Positions 1 through 10,451 of a stretch of DNA of 64,000 bases are shown here, piece by piece. A program made the position numbers and the translations under genes. The DNA is taken from the NCBI GenBank assembly GCA_900548285.1, contig URKE01000002.1, positions 12,506-76,505 of the forward strand, written 5' to 3'. This DNA comes from an uncultured Eubacteriales bacterium. Its GTDB lineage: Bacteria; Bacillota; Clostridia; Christensenellales; Borkfalkiaceae. The number at the start of each line of letters is the position of its first letter. Within the stretch, counting starts at the first letter, position 1. The notes below the pieces were generated by a model. It did no database searches. It saw only the letters and a program-made list of their open reading frames with translations, and was not told the DNA's origin.

Positions 1-701
<701 letters not shown>

Positions 702-719
702 CGGGGAGGATTTTAGGAA

Positions 720-3428
720 ATGGCTAAAAAAGAATTTGATCAGGCGCTTACGGACGAGTTTAAACGTACGCTGGATATGACCAAGATAATCGATATCGAG
801 GTCGATAAAGAGTTAAAACAAAGTTTCATCGATTACGCTATGTGCGTAAACCGTTCGAGGGCTATTCCGGACGTAAGGGACGGTTTGAAGCCCGTTCACA
901 GAAGGATTCTTTATTCTATGAACGAACTCGGTTTAACGCCCGATAAACCTTATAAAAAGTGCGCCACCATCGTCGGCGACGTTCTCGGTAAATATCACCC
1001 GCACGGCGACAGTTCCGTTTACGACGCTCTCGTTCGTCTTGCGCAGGACTTTTCGATAAACGTTCCGCTCGTGGACGGACACGGAAACTTCGGTTCTGTC
1101 GACGGCGATCCCGCCGCGGCTTACAGGTACACCGAAGCGAGAATGAGTAAACCCGCTCTCGAAATGCTCCGCGAAATCGATAAGGAAACGGTAGACTTCT
1201 ATCCGAACTTCGACGATACGAGAATGCAGCCCGTTGTTTTGCCGGCGAGATACCCCAACCTTCTCGTCAACGGCGCGGACGGCATAGCCGTAGGTATGGC
1301 TACGAACATTCCGCCTCACAACCTCGGCGAAGCGATCGACGGCGCGATTGCGGTCATCGATAACCCTGAAATAACGGTTGACGAACTGTTGAAATACATT
1401 CCCGCGCCCGATTTCCCCACCGGTGGCATAATCATGGGCAGAAGCGGAATAAGAAACGCTTACAGAACGGGCAGAGGAAGCATTATTCTCCGCGCCAAGT
1501 GCGAAATAGAGGAATTCAACAACGGCACGCGCCAGAGAATCATCGTAACCGAACTTCCTTATCAGGTAAACAAGCAGAAACTTATCGAAACCATTGCCGA
1601 TTACGTTAAAAACAAACGTCTCGAAGGCATTTCCAACATAAACGACGAGTCGGACAGACACGGCATGCGTATCGTTATCGAAATCAAAAAGGATGCGAAC
1701 GCTCAGGTTGTTCTCAATTCGCTTTATAAGCAGACGAACCTTCAGATTTCAGACGGTATCATTCTTCTTGCGCTTGTCGGAACCGACCCGAAGATTCTCA
1801 ACCTTAAAGAAATTCTTTCTTACTTTGTGGATCACCAGATAGACGTTATCGAAAGACGTACGAAATACGATCTTGCGAGAACGAGAGAAAGGGAGCATAT
1901 CGTCAAAGGTCTTGTTATCGCGCTCGCCAACATCGACGAGGTTATCGCGATAATCAAACGCAGTAAGGACAAAGACGAAGCGACTTCGCAGTTAAAATCG
2001 GCGTTCCTTCTCGACGACAAACAATGTACCGCCATTCTCGAAATGAGGCTTCAGAGGCTCACTTCTATGGAAGTGGACAAGTTGAACGAAGAACTTCGCC
2101 AACTCGACGCCACCATAGCCGACCTCGAAGATATCCTGCAGAAGCCGGAAAGAGTGAGAGCGATCGTAAGAAACGACCTTGAAGATATAAAGAACAGATA
2201 CCCCACTCCGAGAAAAACCGAGATTTCCACCGATTATGCGGATATAGGCGAAGCGGACCTTATCGAAAGAGAGGACGTCGTTATTTCGATGACGCATATG
2301 GGTTACGTCAAGAGAATCGCAACGAAGGAGTGTAAGGCTCAGCGTCGCGGAGGAAAGGGCGTAACGGCTCATAAGCCCAAGGAAGAAGATTTTGTGGAGA
2401 ATATGTTCGTATGCTCCACGCACGACGATCTGTTGTTCTTCAGTTCGCTCGGCAAGGTTTACAGAATCAAGGCTTACGAAGTCCCCGAAGCGTCCAAGGG
2501 CGCGACGAGGGGCAGGGCGATCGTCAACCTTATTCAGGTGAGCAACGGCGAAAGAATCACCGCGGTTATTCCGAGAAAGGAACTTCCGGGCGAAGATCTC
2601 GAAACGAAAATCGACGAGAACGGCAACGAAGTCGTTACGGACGAATCCGTCACGGCGGCGGAAGTGGTTGAAACAACCGAAACGACCGCGGAAACCGAAA
2701 ACACTACCGAAAACGCAACCGAAAATTGCGCGGGCGGTTACATCATGATGGCGACCAAGTTCGGTCTTATCAAGAAAACGGCTATGTCCGAGTTCGATTC
2801 GATAAGAAAGAGCGGAAAGATCGCGATAAGCCTTCTCCCCGGCGACGAACTTATTTCCGTCCAACTCACGAGCGGCGAGGACGAAGTTCTTATCGGTTCT
2901 CACGAAGGTAAGTGTATCAGATTCAGCGAAAAAGACGTCAGAAAGATGGGCAGAGATACGCAGGGCGTGAGATCTATCGACCTTTCGGACGGCGATTACG
3001 TCATCGATATGTCCGTCGTCAAGCCGGACGATACGGTTATCACCATTTCGTCCAACGGTTACGGCAAGAGAAGCAGCGTTGACGAATACAGACTCCAGTC
3101 CAGAGCGGGTAAGGGCATAAAAGCCGGTCAGTTCAACGAAAAGACGGGTTATCTCGTCGGAATCAAACCCGTTCGCGAGGGCGAGGATATAATGATGATT
3201 TCCGACACGGGTATCGCCATAAGAACGAGAGTTGACGAGATTTCGCTCATCAGCCGCGACACGCAGGGCGTAAAGGTTATGCGTCTTGACGGCGCGTCCA
3301 TCTCCACGATAGCGATAACTCCGCACGAGGACGAAGAGGAAGTTGCCGAAGGCGAAGAACTTGCCGAAGGCGAAACCGCGGAAACGGAAGAAAGCGGCGC
3401 AGAACCGACGGAAACCGTTGAAGAATAA
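720..3428 (+). CDS. gyrA: DNA gyrase subunit A
   Basis: 902-residue breakage-reunion subunit of gyrase. The active-site tyrosine is Tyr137 in RYTEA. The quinolone-determining region has [10 protein letters not shown] with Ser98 and Asp102, equivalent to E. coli Ser83 and Asp87, so the wild-type (sensitive) residues are present. The GyrA box QRRGGKG at about 541-547 identifies gyrase rather than topoisomerase IV and starts the DNA-wrapping beta-pinwheel. Two oddities are visible: a Thr/Glu/Asn-rich insert at roughly residues 625-670 inside the pinwheel, and an acidic tail of about 35 residues rich in Glu. The start is fixed by GGGGAGGA at 703-710. It is followed by a strong terminator. Confidence 0.97.
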   Translation: MAKKEFDQALTDEFKRTLDMTKIIDIEVDKELKQSFIDYAMCVNRSRAIPDVRDGLKPVHRRILYSMNELGLTPDKPYKKCATIVGDVLGKYHPHGDSSVYDALVRLAQDFSINVPLVDGHGNFGSVDGDPAAAYRYTEARMSKPALEMLREIDKETVDFYPNFDDTRMQPVVLPARYPNLLVNGADGIAVGMATNIPPHNLGEAIDGAIAVIDNPEITVDELLKYIPAPDFPTGGIIMGRSGIRNAYRTGRGSIILRAKCEIEEFNNGTRQRIIVTELPYQVNKQKLIETIADYVKNKRLEGISNINDESDRHGMRIVIEIKKDANAQVVLNSLYKQTNLQISDGIILLALVGTDPKILNLKEILSYFVDHQIDVIERRTKYDLARTREREHIVKGLVIALANIDEVIAIIKRSKDKDEATSQLKSAFLLDDKQCTAILEMRLQRLTSMEVDKLNEELRQLDATIADLEDILQKPERVRAIVRNDLEDIKNRYPTPRKTEISTDYADIGEADLIEREDVVISMTHMGYVKRIATKECKAQRRGGKGVTAHKPKEEDFVENMFVCSTHDDLLFFSSLGKVYRIKAYEVPEASKGATRGRAIVNLIQVSNGERITAVIPRKELPGEDLETKIDENGNEVVTDESVTAAEVVETTETTAETENTTENATENCAGGYIMMATKFGLIKKTAMSEFDSIRKSGKIAISLLPGDELISVQLTSGEDEVLIGSHEGKCIRFSEKDVRKMGRDTQGVRSIDLSDGDYVIDMSVVKPDDTVITISSNGYGKRSSVDEYRLQSRAGKGIKAGQFNEKTGYLVGIKPVREGEDIMMISDTGIAIRTRVDEISLISRDTQGVKVMRLDGASISTIAITPHEDEEEVAEGEELAEGETAETEESGAEPTETVEE

Positions 3429-3444
3429 TATCCGAACTATTGAC

Positions 3445-3477
3445 GGGCGAGCCTCCGAGTAGGCTCGCCCTTAATTT
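3445..3477 (+). terminator. gyrA terminator
   Basis: A perfect 10-bp stem (3445-3454 with 3461-3470) encloses the 6-base loop CCGAGT and is followed by TTAATTT. It lies 16 bases after the gyrA stop and probably ends the gyrB-gyrA transcript. Confidence 0.85.
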
Positions 3478-3862
3478 ATGCCACAACTTATCTTGAAATC
3501 TCAGACCTTTATATGTGAAATCCCTGCGGTTTTATGTCTTTTGTATGAAAATTTTATACTTTGTTGCTTTTGCTCTAAAAACAGTTTCCTTTTTCAATAA
3601 AAAGGTGTATACTGAAGATAATGGGGGAGGTTGTGGAGATTTTGCATTTTGCAGAACGAAACAACTCAAATCGGTAAGGTTTTGGCAAGGTTCGTTTTAA
3701 TCTTGCCCCGCATAGGTCGCGCGGATTTACGCGACTGAGCCGCAAAATAATATAAAATAAAAAAACGATATAAAACGTATTCCGGACGTTTCCGGGTTTA
3801 ACGCCCACGTTTGTCCGCAAATGCGAAAACAATAAAGAAAAACGAAAAAGCGAGGTAAAAAC
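3478..3862 (+). promoter_or_regulatory. Long pckA upstream region, promoter candidates only
   Basis: There is no gene in these 385 bases. Two TATACT boxes (3555-3560 and 3608-3613) could serve as -10 elements for pckA, but neither has a good -35 (TTTCCT at 3585-3590 for the second). A short inverted repeat GTCGCG/CGCGAC occurs near 3716-3736. The transcript leader would be about 240 bases. I see no known riboswitch or T-box signature. Confidence 0.35.
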
Positions 3863-5467
3863 ATGAAAAAGATTGATTTAGCCAAATACGGTATAACCGG
3901 CGTTAAAGAAATCGTACACAATCCTTCTTACGAAGAACTTTTCAAAGAAGAAACCGATCCTGCTTTGGAGGGTTATGAAAAAGGACAAGTCAGCGAACTC
4001 GGCGCTGTAAACGTCATGACGGGTATTTATACAGGTCGTTCGCCAAAAGATAAATTCATCGTTGTGGACGATAATTCCAAAGACACCGTATGGTGGACTT
4101 CGGACGAATACAAAAACGACAACCATCCCGCAACCGTCGAAGCGTGGAACGCCGTCAAGAAAATCGCCGTGGACGAACTTTCCGGCAAAAAACTTTACGT
4201 CGTGGACGCATTCTGCGGCGCGAATAAAGACACGCGCATGGCAATCCGCTTCATAGTGGAAGTTGCATGGCAGGCTCACTTCGTCACAAACATGTTTATC
4301 AAACCCACCAAGGAAGAACTCGAAAACTTTGAACCCGATTTCGTCGTTTACAACGCTTCCAAGGCTAAAGTTGAAAACTATAAAGAACTCGGACTTAACT
4401 CCGAAACCGCCGTTATGTTCAACATAACGAGCAGAGAACAGATCATTGTCAACACCTGGTACGGCGGCGAAATGAAAAAAGGTATGTTCTCGATGATGAA
4501 CTATTACCTTCCTTTGAAGGGCATTGCTTCGATGCACTGTTCCGCGAACACCGATCTTAACGGCAAAAACACCGCGATTTTCTTCGGGCTTTCCGGAACG
4601 GGTAAAACCACCCTTTCCACCGATCCGAAAAGACTTCTTATCGGCGATGACGAACACGGCTGGGACGATAACGGCGTGTTTAACTTCGAAGGCGGTTGCT
4701 ACGCGAAGGTTATCAATCTCGACAAGGATTCCGAACCGGACATTTACAACGCAATCAGAAGAGACGCGCTTCTCGAGAACGTAACTCTCGACAAGGACGG
4801 TAAAATCGACTTTGCCGATAAGAGCGTTACGGAAAACACCCGCGTTTCCTATCCTATCGATCATATCACGAACATCGTTCGTCCCGTTTCCGCCGCGCCG
4901 GATGCAAAGAGCGTAATTTTCCTTTCGGCAGACGCATTCGGGGTTCTTCCTCCCGTATCTGTCCTTACGCCGGAGCAGACTCAGTATTACTTCCTTTCCG
5001 GTTTCACCGCTAAACTTGCGGGAACGGAACGCGGAATAACCGAACCCACGCCCACGTTCTCGGCTTGTTTCGGTCAGGCTTTCCTCGAACTTCATCCCAC
5101 CAAATACGCGGAAGAACTCGTTAAGAAGATGGAGAAGAGCGGCGCTAAGGCATACCTTGTAAACACCGGCTGGAACGGAACGGGTAAACGTATTTCCATC
5201 AAGGATACCCGCGGAATCATCGACGCTATTTTAAGCGGCGCGATCGATAAGGCTCCCACGAAGAAGATACCTTATTTCGATTTTGAAGTTCCCACCGAAC
5301 TTCCCGGCGTAGATCCCGCGATTCTCGATCCGAGAGATACTTACGCGGACGCGAAAGCCTGGAACGAAAAAGCCGTCGACCTTGCCGGCAGATTTATCAA
5401 AAACTTCGCGAAGTACGAAGGTAACGCGGCAGGCAAAGCGCTTGTTTCCGCAGGTCCGAAGATCTGA
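3863..5467 (+). CDS. pckA: Phosphoenolpyruvate carboxykinase (ATP)
   Basis: 534 residues, the usual length for the ATP-dependent family. The enzyme interconverts oxaloacetate plus ATP with PEP, CO2 and ADP. The kinase P-loop GLSGTGKTT is at about 242-250, followed by [11 protein letters not shown] near 261, which supplies metal and nucleotide ligands. The N-terminal [11 protein letters not shown] substrate-binding motif is present near residue 53. GAGGT lies upstream of the ATG. It is a single-gene unit between an unusually long leader and a strong shared terminator. In fermenting gut bacteria this enzyme commonly runs in the carboxylating direction to make oxaloacetate, but direction cannot be read from sequence. 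Confidence 0.97.
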   Translation: MKKIDLAKYGITGVKEIVHNPSYEELFKEETDPALEGYEKGQVSELGAVNVMTGIYTGRSPKDKFIVVDDNSKDTVWWTSDEYKNDNHPATVEAWNAVKKIAVDELSGKKLYVVDAFCGANKDTRMAIRFIVEVAWQAHFVTNMFIKPTKEELENFEPDFVVYNASKAKVENYKELGLNSETAVMFNITSREQIIVNTWYGGEMKKGMFSMMNYYLPLKGIASMHCSANTDLNGKNTAIFFGLSGTGKTTLSTDPKRLLIGDDEHGWDDNGVFNFEGGCYAKVINLDKDSEPDIYNAIRRDALLENVTLDKDGKIDFADKSVTENTRVSYPIDHITNIVRPVSAAPDAKSVIFLSADAFGVLPPVSVLTPEQTQYYFLSGFTAKLAGTERGITEPTPTFSACFGQAFLELHPTKYAEELVKKMEKSGAKAYLVNTGWNGTGKRISIKDTRGIIDAILSGAIDKAPTKKIPYFDFEVPTELPGVDPAILDPRDTYADAKAWNEKAVDLAGRFIKNFAKYEGNAAGKALVSAGPKI

Positions 5468-5499
5468 TAGCGAAGAATCAATCGATTTAAAAACCGAAA

Positions 5500-5531
5500 C
5501 GCCGCGTTTTTCGTCAGCGAAAAACGCGGCG
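5500..5531. terminator. Bidirectional terminator, pckA / DUF4363 gene
   Basis: A perfect 14-bp stem (5500-5513 with 5518-5531) closed by the tetraloop TCAG sits between the convergent genes. It has CTATTTTAT after it on the plus strand and an AAACCG-TTT-rich flank on the minus strand, so it can stop transcription from both sides. Confidence 0.85.
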
Positions 5532-5556
5532 CTATTTTATAAGCGTGATTTTACGG

Positions 5557-5934
5557 TTAAAATACGTTTTCGAATCTGATGAGATAGCCTTTGGGAATAC
5601 TTTTGCATAAGTCCGCAATCACCACGTATTTGGTGTACGCCTCGTCGTATTTGCCGTTTTTGGTGAACGCAACACCCTCCGAAAGCCACATATCGAGTTC
5701 TTTTATGTCGTTATGCGAAAGGAAAGCGTGAATTTTCTCTTTTTCCTTAATCCAGCGGTTTCTCACGTTTTCCGCGTCCGAAACCGTCGCCGTTCCGGAA
5801 AATTCCTTTTCTTGCATAATCACCGCTTGTTCGCGAAGTCGCTCGAATGCCGAACGAACGTAAATTTGTTCGTAAACCGCCGCGCCGGAAAGCAAAAGAA
5901 GCGCGACGAGTACCGATATAAGCGATTTTACCAA
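5557..5934 (-). CDS. DUF4363 family membrane-anchored protein
   Basis: 125 residues: one N-terminal membrane helix (about 4-20) followed by a soluble, mostly helical, charged domain that would lie outside the cytoplasm. Sequence pattern and size match DUF4363, a family of unknown function that is regularly encoded next to DUF421 membrane proteins. That is the case here: its ATG overlaps the end of the DUF421 gene by 7 bases, so translation is coupled. A joint role with the DUF421 protein, perhaps in the envelope or in spore membranes, is inference only. Confidence 0.75.
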   Translation of the reverse strand: MVKSLISVLVALLLLSGAAVYEQIYVRSAFERLREQAVIMQEKEFSGTATVSDAENVRNRWIKEKEKIHAFLSHNDIKELDMWLSEGVAFTKNGKYDEAYTKYVVIADLCKSIPKGYLIRFENVF

Positions 5935-6617
5935 TTCAAACCCTCCTTAAATTTTATATTGAAAGTTTCATATTTCTGATTTTCATTCTGATAGTAGACT
6001 TTTCCGTTGCCGTCCACCGTCATAACGCCCACCTGTTTCAGGGTTTTCGCGCCGTGTTTTCTGATCGTTTCGTTAAGCGTTTTCAGATCCCAGTCGATCA
6101 GTTCGAGGTTGTTATGAATTGCTTTTCCTTCGCACACGAGCAGTACGGGCAAGGATGTTTTGCCGCATTGTTCGCCCGCTTTTTCCATTGCGGAAAGTTT
6201 GCCGTTCGATTCAAAAATAGCGTAATCGAGGTCGTCGAGCGAAAAATATCCCGCCGAACGCATCGATTCGATAAGATCTTCCACGTCCATATTGTTTTTT
6301 CTTAGTTCCACGAAATCCACTCCGTCTTTATTGAGAACGATCGACGGTTTTCCGCTTATCACCCTTTTCAGGATTCTCCCCGAGCGGTCGAGCAGCGACA
6401 ACGTCTGATGAATGATGAACACCGCGAGAATGGCGGCTATCCCGTAAATCAGCGGAACGGATATATCGGACATCGGTATGCAGGCGAGTTCTGCTATGAG
6501 CAAAGTGATAACGAGTTCGAACGGTTGCATTTCGCCGATTTGTCTTTTTCCCATAAGGCGCATAACGACGAGAAGAATGATAAAAGTCAGCGTCGAACGA
6601 ATAAAAATTATTATCAT
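5928..6617 (-). CDS. DUF421 (YetF-like) membrane protein
   Basis: 229 residues with about three N-terminal membrane helices and the family hallmark RLMGKRQIGE at about residues 20-29, followed by a two-part cytoplasmic alpha/beta domain. YetF/YcaP proteins are widespread in spore formers and have no assigned biochemical activity. There is no Shine-Dalgarno sequence. A TATACT box (6624-6629 on the minus strand) lies only six bases before the ATG, so the mRNA should start at or next to the start codon. Start choice is supported because the family begins with a hydrophobic helix right before RLMGKRQ. Confidence 0.85.
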   Translation of the reverse strand: MIIIFIRSTLTFIILLVVMRLMGKRQIGEMQPFELVITLLIAELACIPMSDISVPLIYGIAAILAVFIIHQTLSLLDRSGRILKRVISGKPSIVLNKDGVDFVELRKNNMDVEDLIESMRSAGYFSLDDLDYAIFESNGKLSAMEKAGEQCGKTSLPVLLVCEGKAIHNNLELIDWDLKTLNETIRKHGAKTLKQVGVMTVDGNGKVYYQNENQKYETFNIKFKEGLNW

Positions 6618-6660
6618 AAAAAAAGTATATCAAAACGTTTGCAAATTATGTGAATTACTA

Positions 6661-6689
6661 TTGACTTAACTTTCTCGTTATGATAGAAT
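6661..6689 (+). promoter_or_regulatory. Promoter of ABC exporter gene
   Basis: TTGACT (6661-6666), a 17-base spacer and TAGAAT (6684-6689) form a near-consensus housekeeping promoter upstream of the ATG at 6728. Confidence 0.8.
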
Positions 6690-6727
6690 AGCCGCGTCTT
6701 TGAAAATAATGTATGAGGACGTCTGTT

Positions 6728-8587
6728 ATGAAACGAAAGCGAGAAGCAAAACAGCCCGTAGACGAAGTAAGCGCCTACGAGCATATTTTTACCGATAAAC
6801 CCAAAAGCGGGAAAAAGAAAGTCGATTTTTTCGGAAAACTGATAAAAAAAGACTTCAAATACTATTTATTAACGACTTTGTTATATGTAATCAAAGCGTC
6901 GCCGGTATGGATTATTCCCGTTATAACTTCCGAAATAATTAATCTCACAACGGATTATCTCGGCGGGGGAGTCACTTATTCCGCCGCGATCGAGTCCGCC
7001 ATAATTTACGCCGTTATTTTCACCGTTTCGCTTCTGCAGAACATACCGATGCACACTCTTTGGGCGACGGTTGCCTCAAAGATGTTCCGCAACACCGAAG
7101 CGAACATAAAAAGCGCGGTCGTAAGAAAACTGCAAAGGCTTTCGATTACGTATCATAAAGAAATGGAAGCGGGGAAAGTGCAGTCCAAGTTCCTGCACGA
7201 CATAACTTGCGTAACGGGGCTTGTTTCGTCGTTGAACGACGTGTTCATTCCCGCGGTCGTCGGCGCGCTTATATCGATAGCCATTGCCGTTTATAAAAGC
7301 GGCGTCGTTTCGCTGTTCTTTCTTCTCGTTATACCGATAAACGTAATTATCGCGATGTTGTTCAGGAAAAAATTGCAAACGAACGCGCATATTTACAGAC
7401 GTAATAACGAAGTCGTTTCCAACAGACTTTCCGAAATCCTCGAAATGCTCACCGTCACGAAGGCTCACGGGCTGGAGGATAAAGAATACGAGGGATTCAA
7501 AAACGAAATCGAAGCCGTGAAAAAATCCGGGCGGGCGGTGGATATCGCAAACGCATCTTTCGGCTCGGCGTCCTGGGTTGCGGCAAACCTGCTGAACGGC
7601 GTGTGCCTTGCTTTTTGCGCGTTCCTCGCTTTTAAAAAGGTTATAACGGTCGGCGACGTGGTGCTGTATCAGTCGCTGTTTGCATCGATTAACAACAACA
7701 TTCTCAGCATAATCAACGTTATGCCGTCGATAATAACGGGCAAAGAGAGCGTTAATTCTATTTCCGAACTGATGAACGCGGGCGATATGGAGATATCGGA
7801 CAGAGGAACGCGGCTGCCGCAGATTCGCGGGCAAGTGGACTTCGAGAACGTTTTTTACGCGTATCCGGGCGCGGAAACGCCCACGGTTAAAAATTTCACT
7901 CTCCACGTAAAACCCGGCGAATGTATCGCTGTTGTCGGCGGTTCGGGCGCGGGCAAAAGTACGCTTATGAATATGATAATAGGATTTTTGCTCCCTACCT
8001 CGGGCGATATTTTAATCGACGGCAACTCAATGAAGGATATAAATCTCGACGTATATCGCCATTCGATATCCGTCGTTCCGCAAAACAGCATACTTTTCTC
8101 CGGATCGATAAAAGAGAACATAACTTACGGAATGGATAATTATTCCGACGAAGAACTCGCAGAAGTCGTGAAAGAAGCCGACCTCGAAGAATTGATAAAG
8201 TCTTTCCCCGAAGGGATAGACACAAACGTCGGTGAGCATGGCGGCAGACTTTCGGGCGGACAGAAACAACGCGTCACGATAGCGAGGGCGTTGATTCGCA
8301 ACCCGAAAATACTTATTCTCGACGAAGCTACTTCCGCGCTCGATAATATTTCCGAATATCACGTGCAGAAAGCGATTTCCGGGCTTATCAAAGGCAGAAC
8401 TACGTTCATCGTGGCTCACAGGCTGTCTACCATAAGGGACGCGGACAGAATTGTGGTTATGGATAACGGCGCGCCCGTAGAAATCGGTTCTTACGACGAA
8501 CTTATGGCGAAGAAGGGCGAATTTTATAAGTTGAAAGAGTTAAACGATATAAACTATAAGGAGGCTGAAGAGGGGCTTAACGCTTAA
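6728..8587 (+). CDS. ABC exporter, fused permease-ATPase
   Basis: 619 residues when started at 6728, where GAGGA (6715-6719) is spaced by 8 bases. An in-frame ATG at 6713 overlaps that ribosome site and is less likely. The N-terminal half has six membrane helices of the type I exporter fold. The C-terminal half is a complete nucleotide-binding domain: Walker A GGSGAGKST (about 404), signature LSGGQKQR (about 508), Walker B ILDEATSAL (about 529) and AHRLST switch histidine. It would act as a homodimer or heterodimer and export a lipid, drug or peptide; substrate cannot be told. It has its own promoter and terminator, so it is a monocistronic unit. Confidence 0.9.
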   Translation: MKRKREAKQPVDEVSAYEHIFTDKPKSGKKKVDFFGKLIKKDFKYYLLTTLLYVIKASPVWIIPVITSEIINLTTDYLGGGVTYSAAIESAIIYAVIFTVSLLQNIPMHTLWATVASKMFRNTEANIKSAVVRKLQRLSITYHKEMEAGKVQSKFLHDITCVTGLVSSLNDVFIPAVVGALISIAIAVYKSGVVSLFFLLVIPINVIIAMLFRKKLQTNAHIYRRNNEVVSNRLSEILEMLTVTKAHGLEDKEYEGFKNEIEAVKKSGRAVDIANASFGSASWVAANLLNGVCLAFCAFLAFKKVITVGDVVLYQSLFASINNNILSIINVMPSIITGKESVNSISELMNAGDMEISDRGTRLPQIRGQVDFENVFYAYPGAETPTVKNFTLHVKPGECIAVVGGSGAGKSTLMNMIIGFLLPTSGDILIDGNSMKDINLDVYRHSISVVPQNSILFSGSIKENITYGMDNYSDEELAEVVKEADLEELIKSFPEGIDTNVGEHGGRLSGGQKQRVTIARALIRNPKILILDEATSALDNISEYHVQKAISGLIKGRTTFIVAHRLSTIRDADRIVVMDNGAPVEIGSYDELMAKKGEFYKLKELNDINYKEAEEGLNA

Positions 8588-8630
8588 TGTTCCGATATTT
8601 TACGTCCGAACCGCGGCGTTAAAAAATAAT

Positions 8631-8702
8631 AAAACCCCGCAGGGGAAAGTTTTACGTGCGCAAAGTTTTTTGCGCATAAGGCTTTTCCGGCGGGGTTTTT
8701 AA
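8631..8702 (+). terminator. Terminator of ABC exporter gene
   Basis: A 10-bp outer stem AAAACCCCGC (8631-8640) / GCGGGGTTTT (8690-8699) encloses further imperfect pairing (GGAAAG/CTTTTCC and TGCGCA/TGCGCA) and ends in a T-run. Confidence 0.8.
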
Positions 8703-8730
8703 TTTGTTTTTTGCCCGATATATGGCTGAG

Positions 8731-8767
8731 TACAAAAAATCTCCGCGTAAATTACTTCTTACGCGGA
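8731..8767 (-). terminator. rpsT terminator
   Basis: A 9-bp stem TCCGCGTAA/TTACGCGGA (8742-8750 with 8759-8767), followed on the minus strand by ATTTTTTGT (8740-8732), placed 47 bases after the rpsT stop. Confidence 0.8.
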
Positions 8768-8813
8768 TAATTTCGGATTATGTTATTTCGATTCGGATTC
8801 CGACTTGGAAAAA

Positions 8814-9080
8814 TTACGCTTTAAGAGCGTTGATTCTCTTGATAAGTCCCGATTTCTTGTTGGCGGCAGTATTCTTATGATATACGCCTTTGGAAACGGA
8901 AGAATCGATAATCGAAGCGGTTTCGGGATAAAGTTTGATTGCTTCGTCGTAGTTGCCGGCTTCGATAAGAGCGTTGAGTTTCTTAATAGCGGTTTTAACT
9001 TCGGATTTGTTATCCTTATTAACGGCATTCTTCTTCACGTTTACAAGAACACGCTTTTTAGCGGATTTGATGTTAGGCAC
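8814..9080 (-). CDS. rpsT: 30S ribosomal protein S20
   Basis: 88 residues, very basic, starting MPNIKSAKKR and containing the family's NKSEVKTAIKKL and the C-terminal HKNTAANKKSGLIKRI region that contacts 16S rRNA. Translation starts at GTG (9080-9078), preceded by AAGGAG. The gene is monocistronic, with its own promoter and terminator, and is divergent from gpr, the same arrangement as in Bacillus subtilis. Confidence 0.96.
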   Translation of the reverse strand: MPNIKSAKKRVLVNVKKNAVNKDNKSEVKTAIKKLNALIEAGNYDEAIKLYPETASIIDSSVSKGVYHKNTAANKKSGLIKRINALKA

Positions 9081-9122
9081 TTTATTTTCTCCTTTGATGA
9101 GTTCGTTTTATACAGTACTCCT

Positions 9123-9151
9123 ATTTTATCACAAAAAAAACGGTTTGACAA
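9123..9151 (-). promoter_or_regulatory. rpsT promoter
   Basis: On the minus strand TTGTCA (9151-9146), a 17-base spacer and TAAAAT (9128-9123). The same bases read TTGACA on the plus strand (9145-9150), but no matching -10 lies at the right distance for gpr, which fits gpr being read by a sporulation sigma factor instead. A weak AGAATA / AATAATA pair (9152 and 9174) could be such an element; this is speculative. Confidence 0.75.
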
Positions 9152-9210
9152 GAATATTTAGCGGTTTTTTGTAAATAATATTATATATTTTTCAAAATTC
9201 GGGGTGCGGT

Positions 9211-10137
9211 ATGTTGGATAAAAGAACGATCAGATGCGATCTTGCAATCGATATGGCGGAAGCCGAAGGGCTCGGCTCGAAAATCGAATCGGATATCGTC
9301 AGCGGGAAGTACGGCGTAAAAAGAGAAGTGATAACGATAAAAAATCAGGCGGATGAAGAAAGGACGGGGGTTAAAAGAGGAAGATACGTCACGCTTACGC
9401 GGCGGGGCGTTTACGCGGAAAGTGACGACGAAAAGATTTATTTTCAGCGTTGCCTTGCAAAGGCAATCAGAGAAACCGTCGATTTTCTCGATCTCGATTC
9501 CGATATAACGACGCTCGTTCTGGGGCTCGGCAACGGCTATATGACGTCCGACGCGCTCGGAAAAAACGTTTGCGAGGGAATTATAACGACGAGGCGACCG
9601 GGCGAGCCGATTAAAAACGACGTCGATAAAATAAAAGAAGTCTGCGCGTTTCATGCCAACGTCTGCGGTGTAACGGGCGTAGAAAGTTCGGAAGTCGCGC
9701 GAGGACTTGTGAACGAAATAAAGCCCGATCTCGTTATATGCGCCGATTCGCTTTGCGCTTTTCGCGCGGACAGAATAGGCAGAAGTTATCAGATTACCAC
9801 CCGCGGAATAAAAGCGGGCAGCGGGGCGGGAAACACAACGGGAAAATCGTCGGGAAAATCGACGGGAAAATCGGTCGGCAAGGAAATCAGCGAAGAAACG
9901 CTCGGTGTTCCCGTTGTGGCGATCGGCGTTCCCTTCGTCATTTCCGCAAGGCGGCTTATCCGCGACGCGTCGGGCGGCGACGGCGGGTTTGACCCTGTTT
10001 CGCCGGAAGAAGATATGTTCGTAACGTATCGCGACGTCGACGCGATTTTAAAAGAATGTTCGTCGGTTATTTCTGCATCCATAAATTTTGCTTTGCAACC
10101 GGGCTTGTCCGTGGCGGACGTTTTGTCGTTTTCCTGA
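9211..10137 (+). CDS. gpr: Germination protease GPR (spore protease)
   Basis: 308 residues. Gpr is an unusual aspartic-type endopeptidase that degrades small acid-soluble proteins when spores germinate and is made in the forespore as a zymogen. Visible signatures are the N-terminal autoprocessing-like RCDLAIDMAEAE (8-19), ITTLVLGLGNGYMTSDALG near 99-117, PDLVICADSLCA near 172-183, and ETLGVPVVAIGVP near 229-241. Residues 209-223, where the family has a short conserved GSGVGN-type turn, carry a low-complexity (S/T)GKS repeat. spoIIP, which often follows gpr, is not here. GGGGTG precedes the ATG. It is strong evidence that the organism sporulates. Confidence 0.93.
   Translation: MLDKRTIRCDLAIDMAEAEGLGSKIESDIVSGKYGVKREVITIKNQADEERTGVKRGRYVTLTRRGVYAESDDEKIYFQRCLAKAIRETVDFLDLDSDITTLVLGLGNGYMTSDALGKNVCEGIITTRRPGEPIKNDVDKIKEVCAFHANVCGVTGVESSEVARGLVNEIKPDLVICADSLCAFRADRIGRSYQITTRGIKAGSGAGNTTGKSSGKSTGKSVGKEISEETLGVPVVAIGVPFVISARRLIRDASGGDGGFDPVSPEEDMFVTYRDVDAILKECSSVISASINFALQPGLSVADVLSFS
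9835..9879 (+). repeat. In-frame 12-bp repeats inside gpr
   Basis: Three to four degenerate 12-bp units of the form ACGGGAAAATCG encode TTGKSSGKSTGKSVGK-like sequence. The array sits in a loop between conserved Gpr motifs, keeps the frame, and looks like replication-slippage expansion. Confidence 0.8.
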
Positions 10138-10206
10138 AAAACTTTGCCCGGAATCACTGCCGAAAAACACATCGAACGACTTATCGGAAAACTTACTGAA
10201 AAACGA

Positions 10207-10235
10207 TTGACATCGCAGGCGGATAGTGGTAGAAT
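10207..10235 (+). promoter_or_regulatory. Promoter of riboswitch-folT transcript
   Basis: TTGACA (10207-10212), 17-base spacer, TAGAAT (10230-10235). The predicted start near 10243 lies just upstream of the riboswitch. Confidence 0.85.
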
Positions 10236-10250
10236 AACAACAAATTAAAA

Positions 10251-10351
10251 AGCAGAGTAGTACGGAAAGCGTCAAGTAGCATATAACGGGATGTTGAATA
10301 TGCGCGAAAAGGCGATTAAAAAACCTTGCGATTTTCCGACGCATCCAATGC
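10251..10351 (+). promoter_or_regulatory. Tetrahydrofolate (THF) riboswitch
   Basis: The sequence shows the conserved blocks of the THF aptamer in order: AGAGTAG (10254-10260), CGTCAAGTAG (10270-10279), GGGATGTTG (10288-10296) and GCATCC (10341-10346). Pairing supports the fold: CGGAAA (10263-10268) with TTTCCG (10333-10338), and GCATAT (10279-10284) with ATATGC after the GGGATGTTG block. It lies between a consensus promoter and a folate-type ECF S component gene, the classical location of this RNA. The closing stem is weak (GCA with TGC). Binding of reduced folate is expected to lower expression. Confidence 0.85.
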
Positions 10352-10451
10352 AAAATCACGGCCGCTTGCCGCAAATCCTTTTTTCGGGCAAGCCTGACGG
10401 CGAGTTTTATTCTTGTCCGGTATGTTTCGGCGGCGCGCCCCTTTTTCTTGG

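Noticed and set aside
1992..3326. Long open frame on the minus strand opposite gyrA (similar ones opposite pckA and mraY)
   Set aside because: It mirrors the codon pattern of the genuine gene on the other strand, has no ribosome site and resembles no family.
3863..4256. Alternative small frames within pckA
   Set aside because: They are out-of-frame shadows of a well supported gene.
9835..9879. Short CRISPR-like array
   Set aside because: The repeat is in frame inside gpr, with 12-bp units and no spacers.
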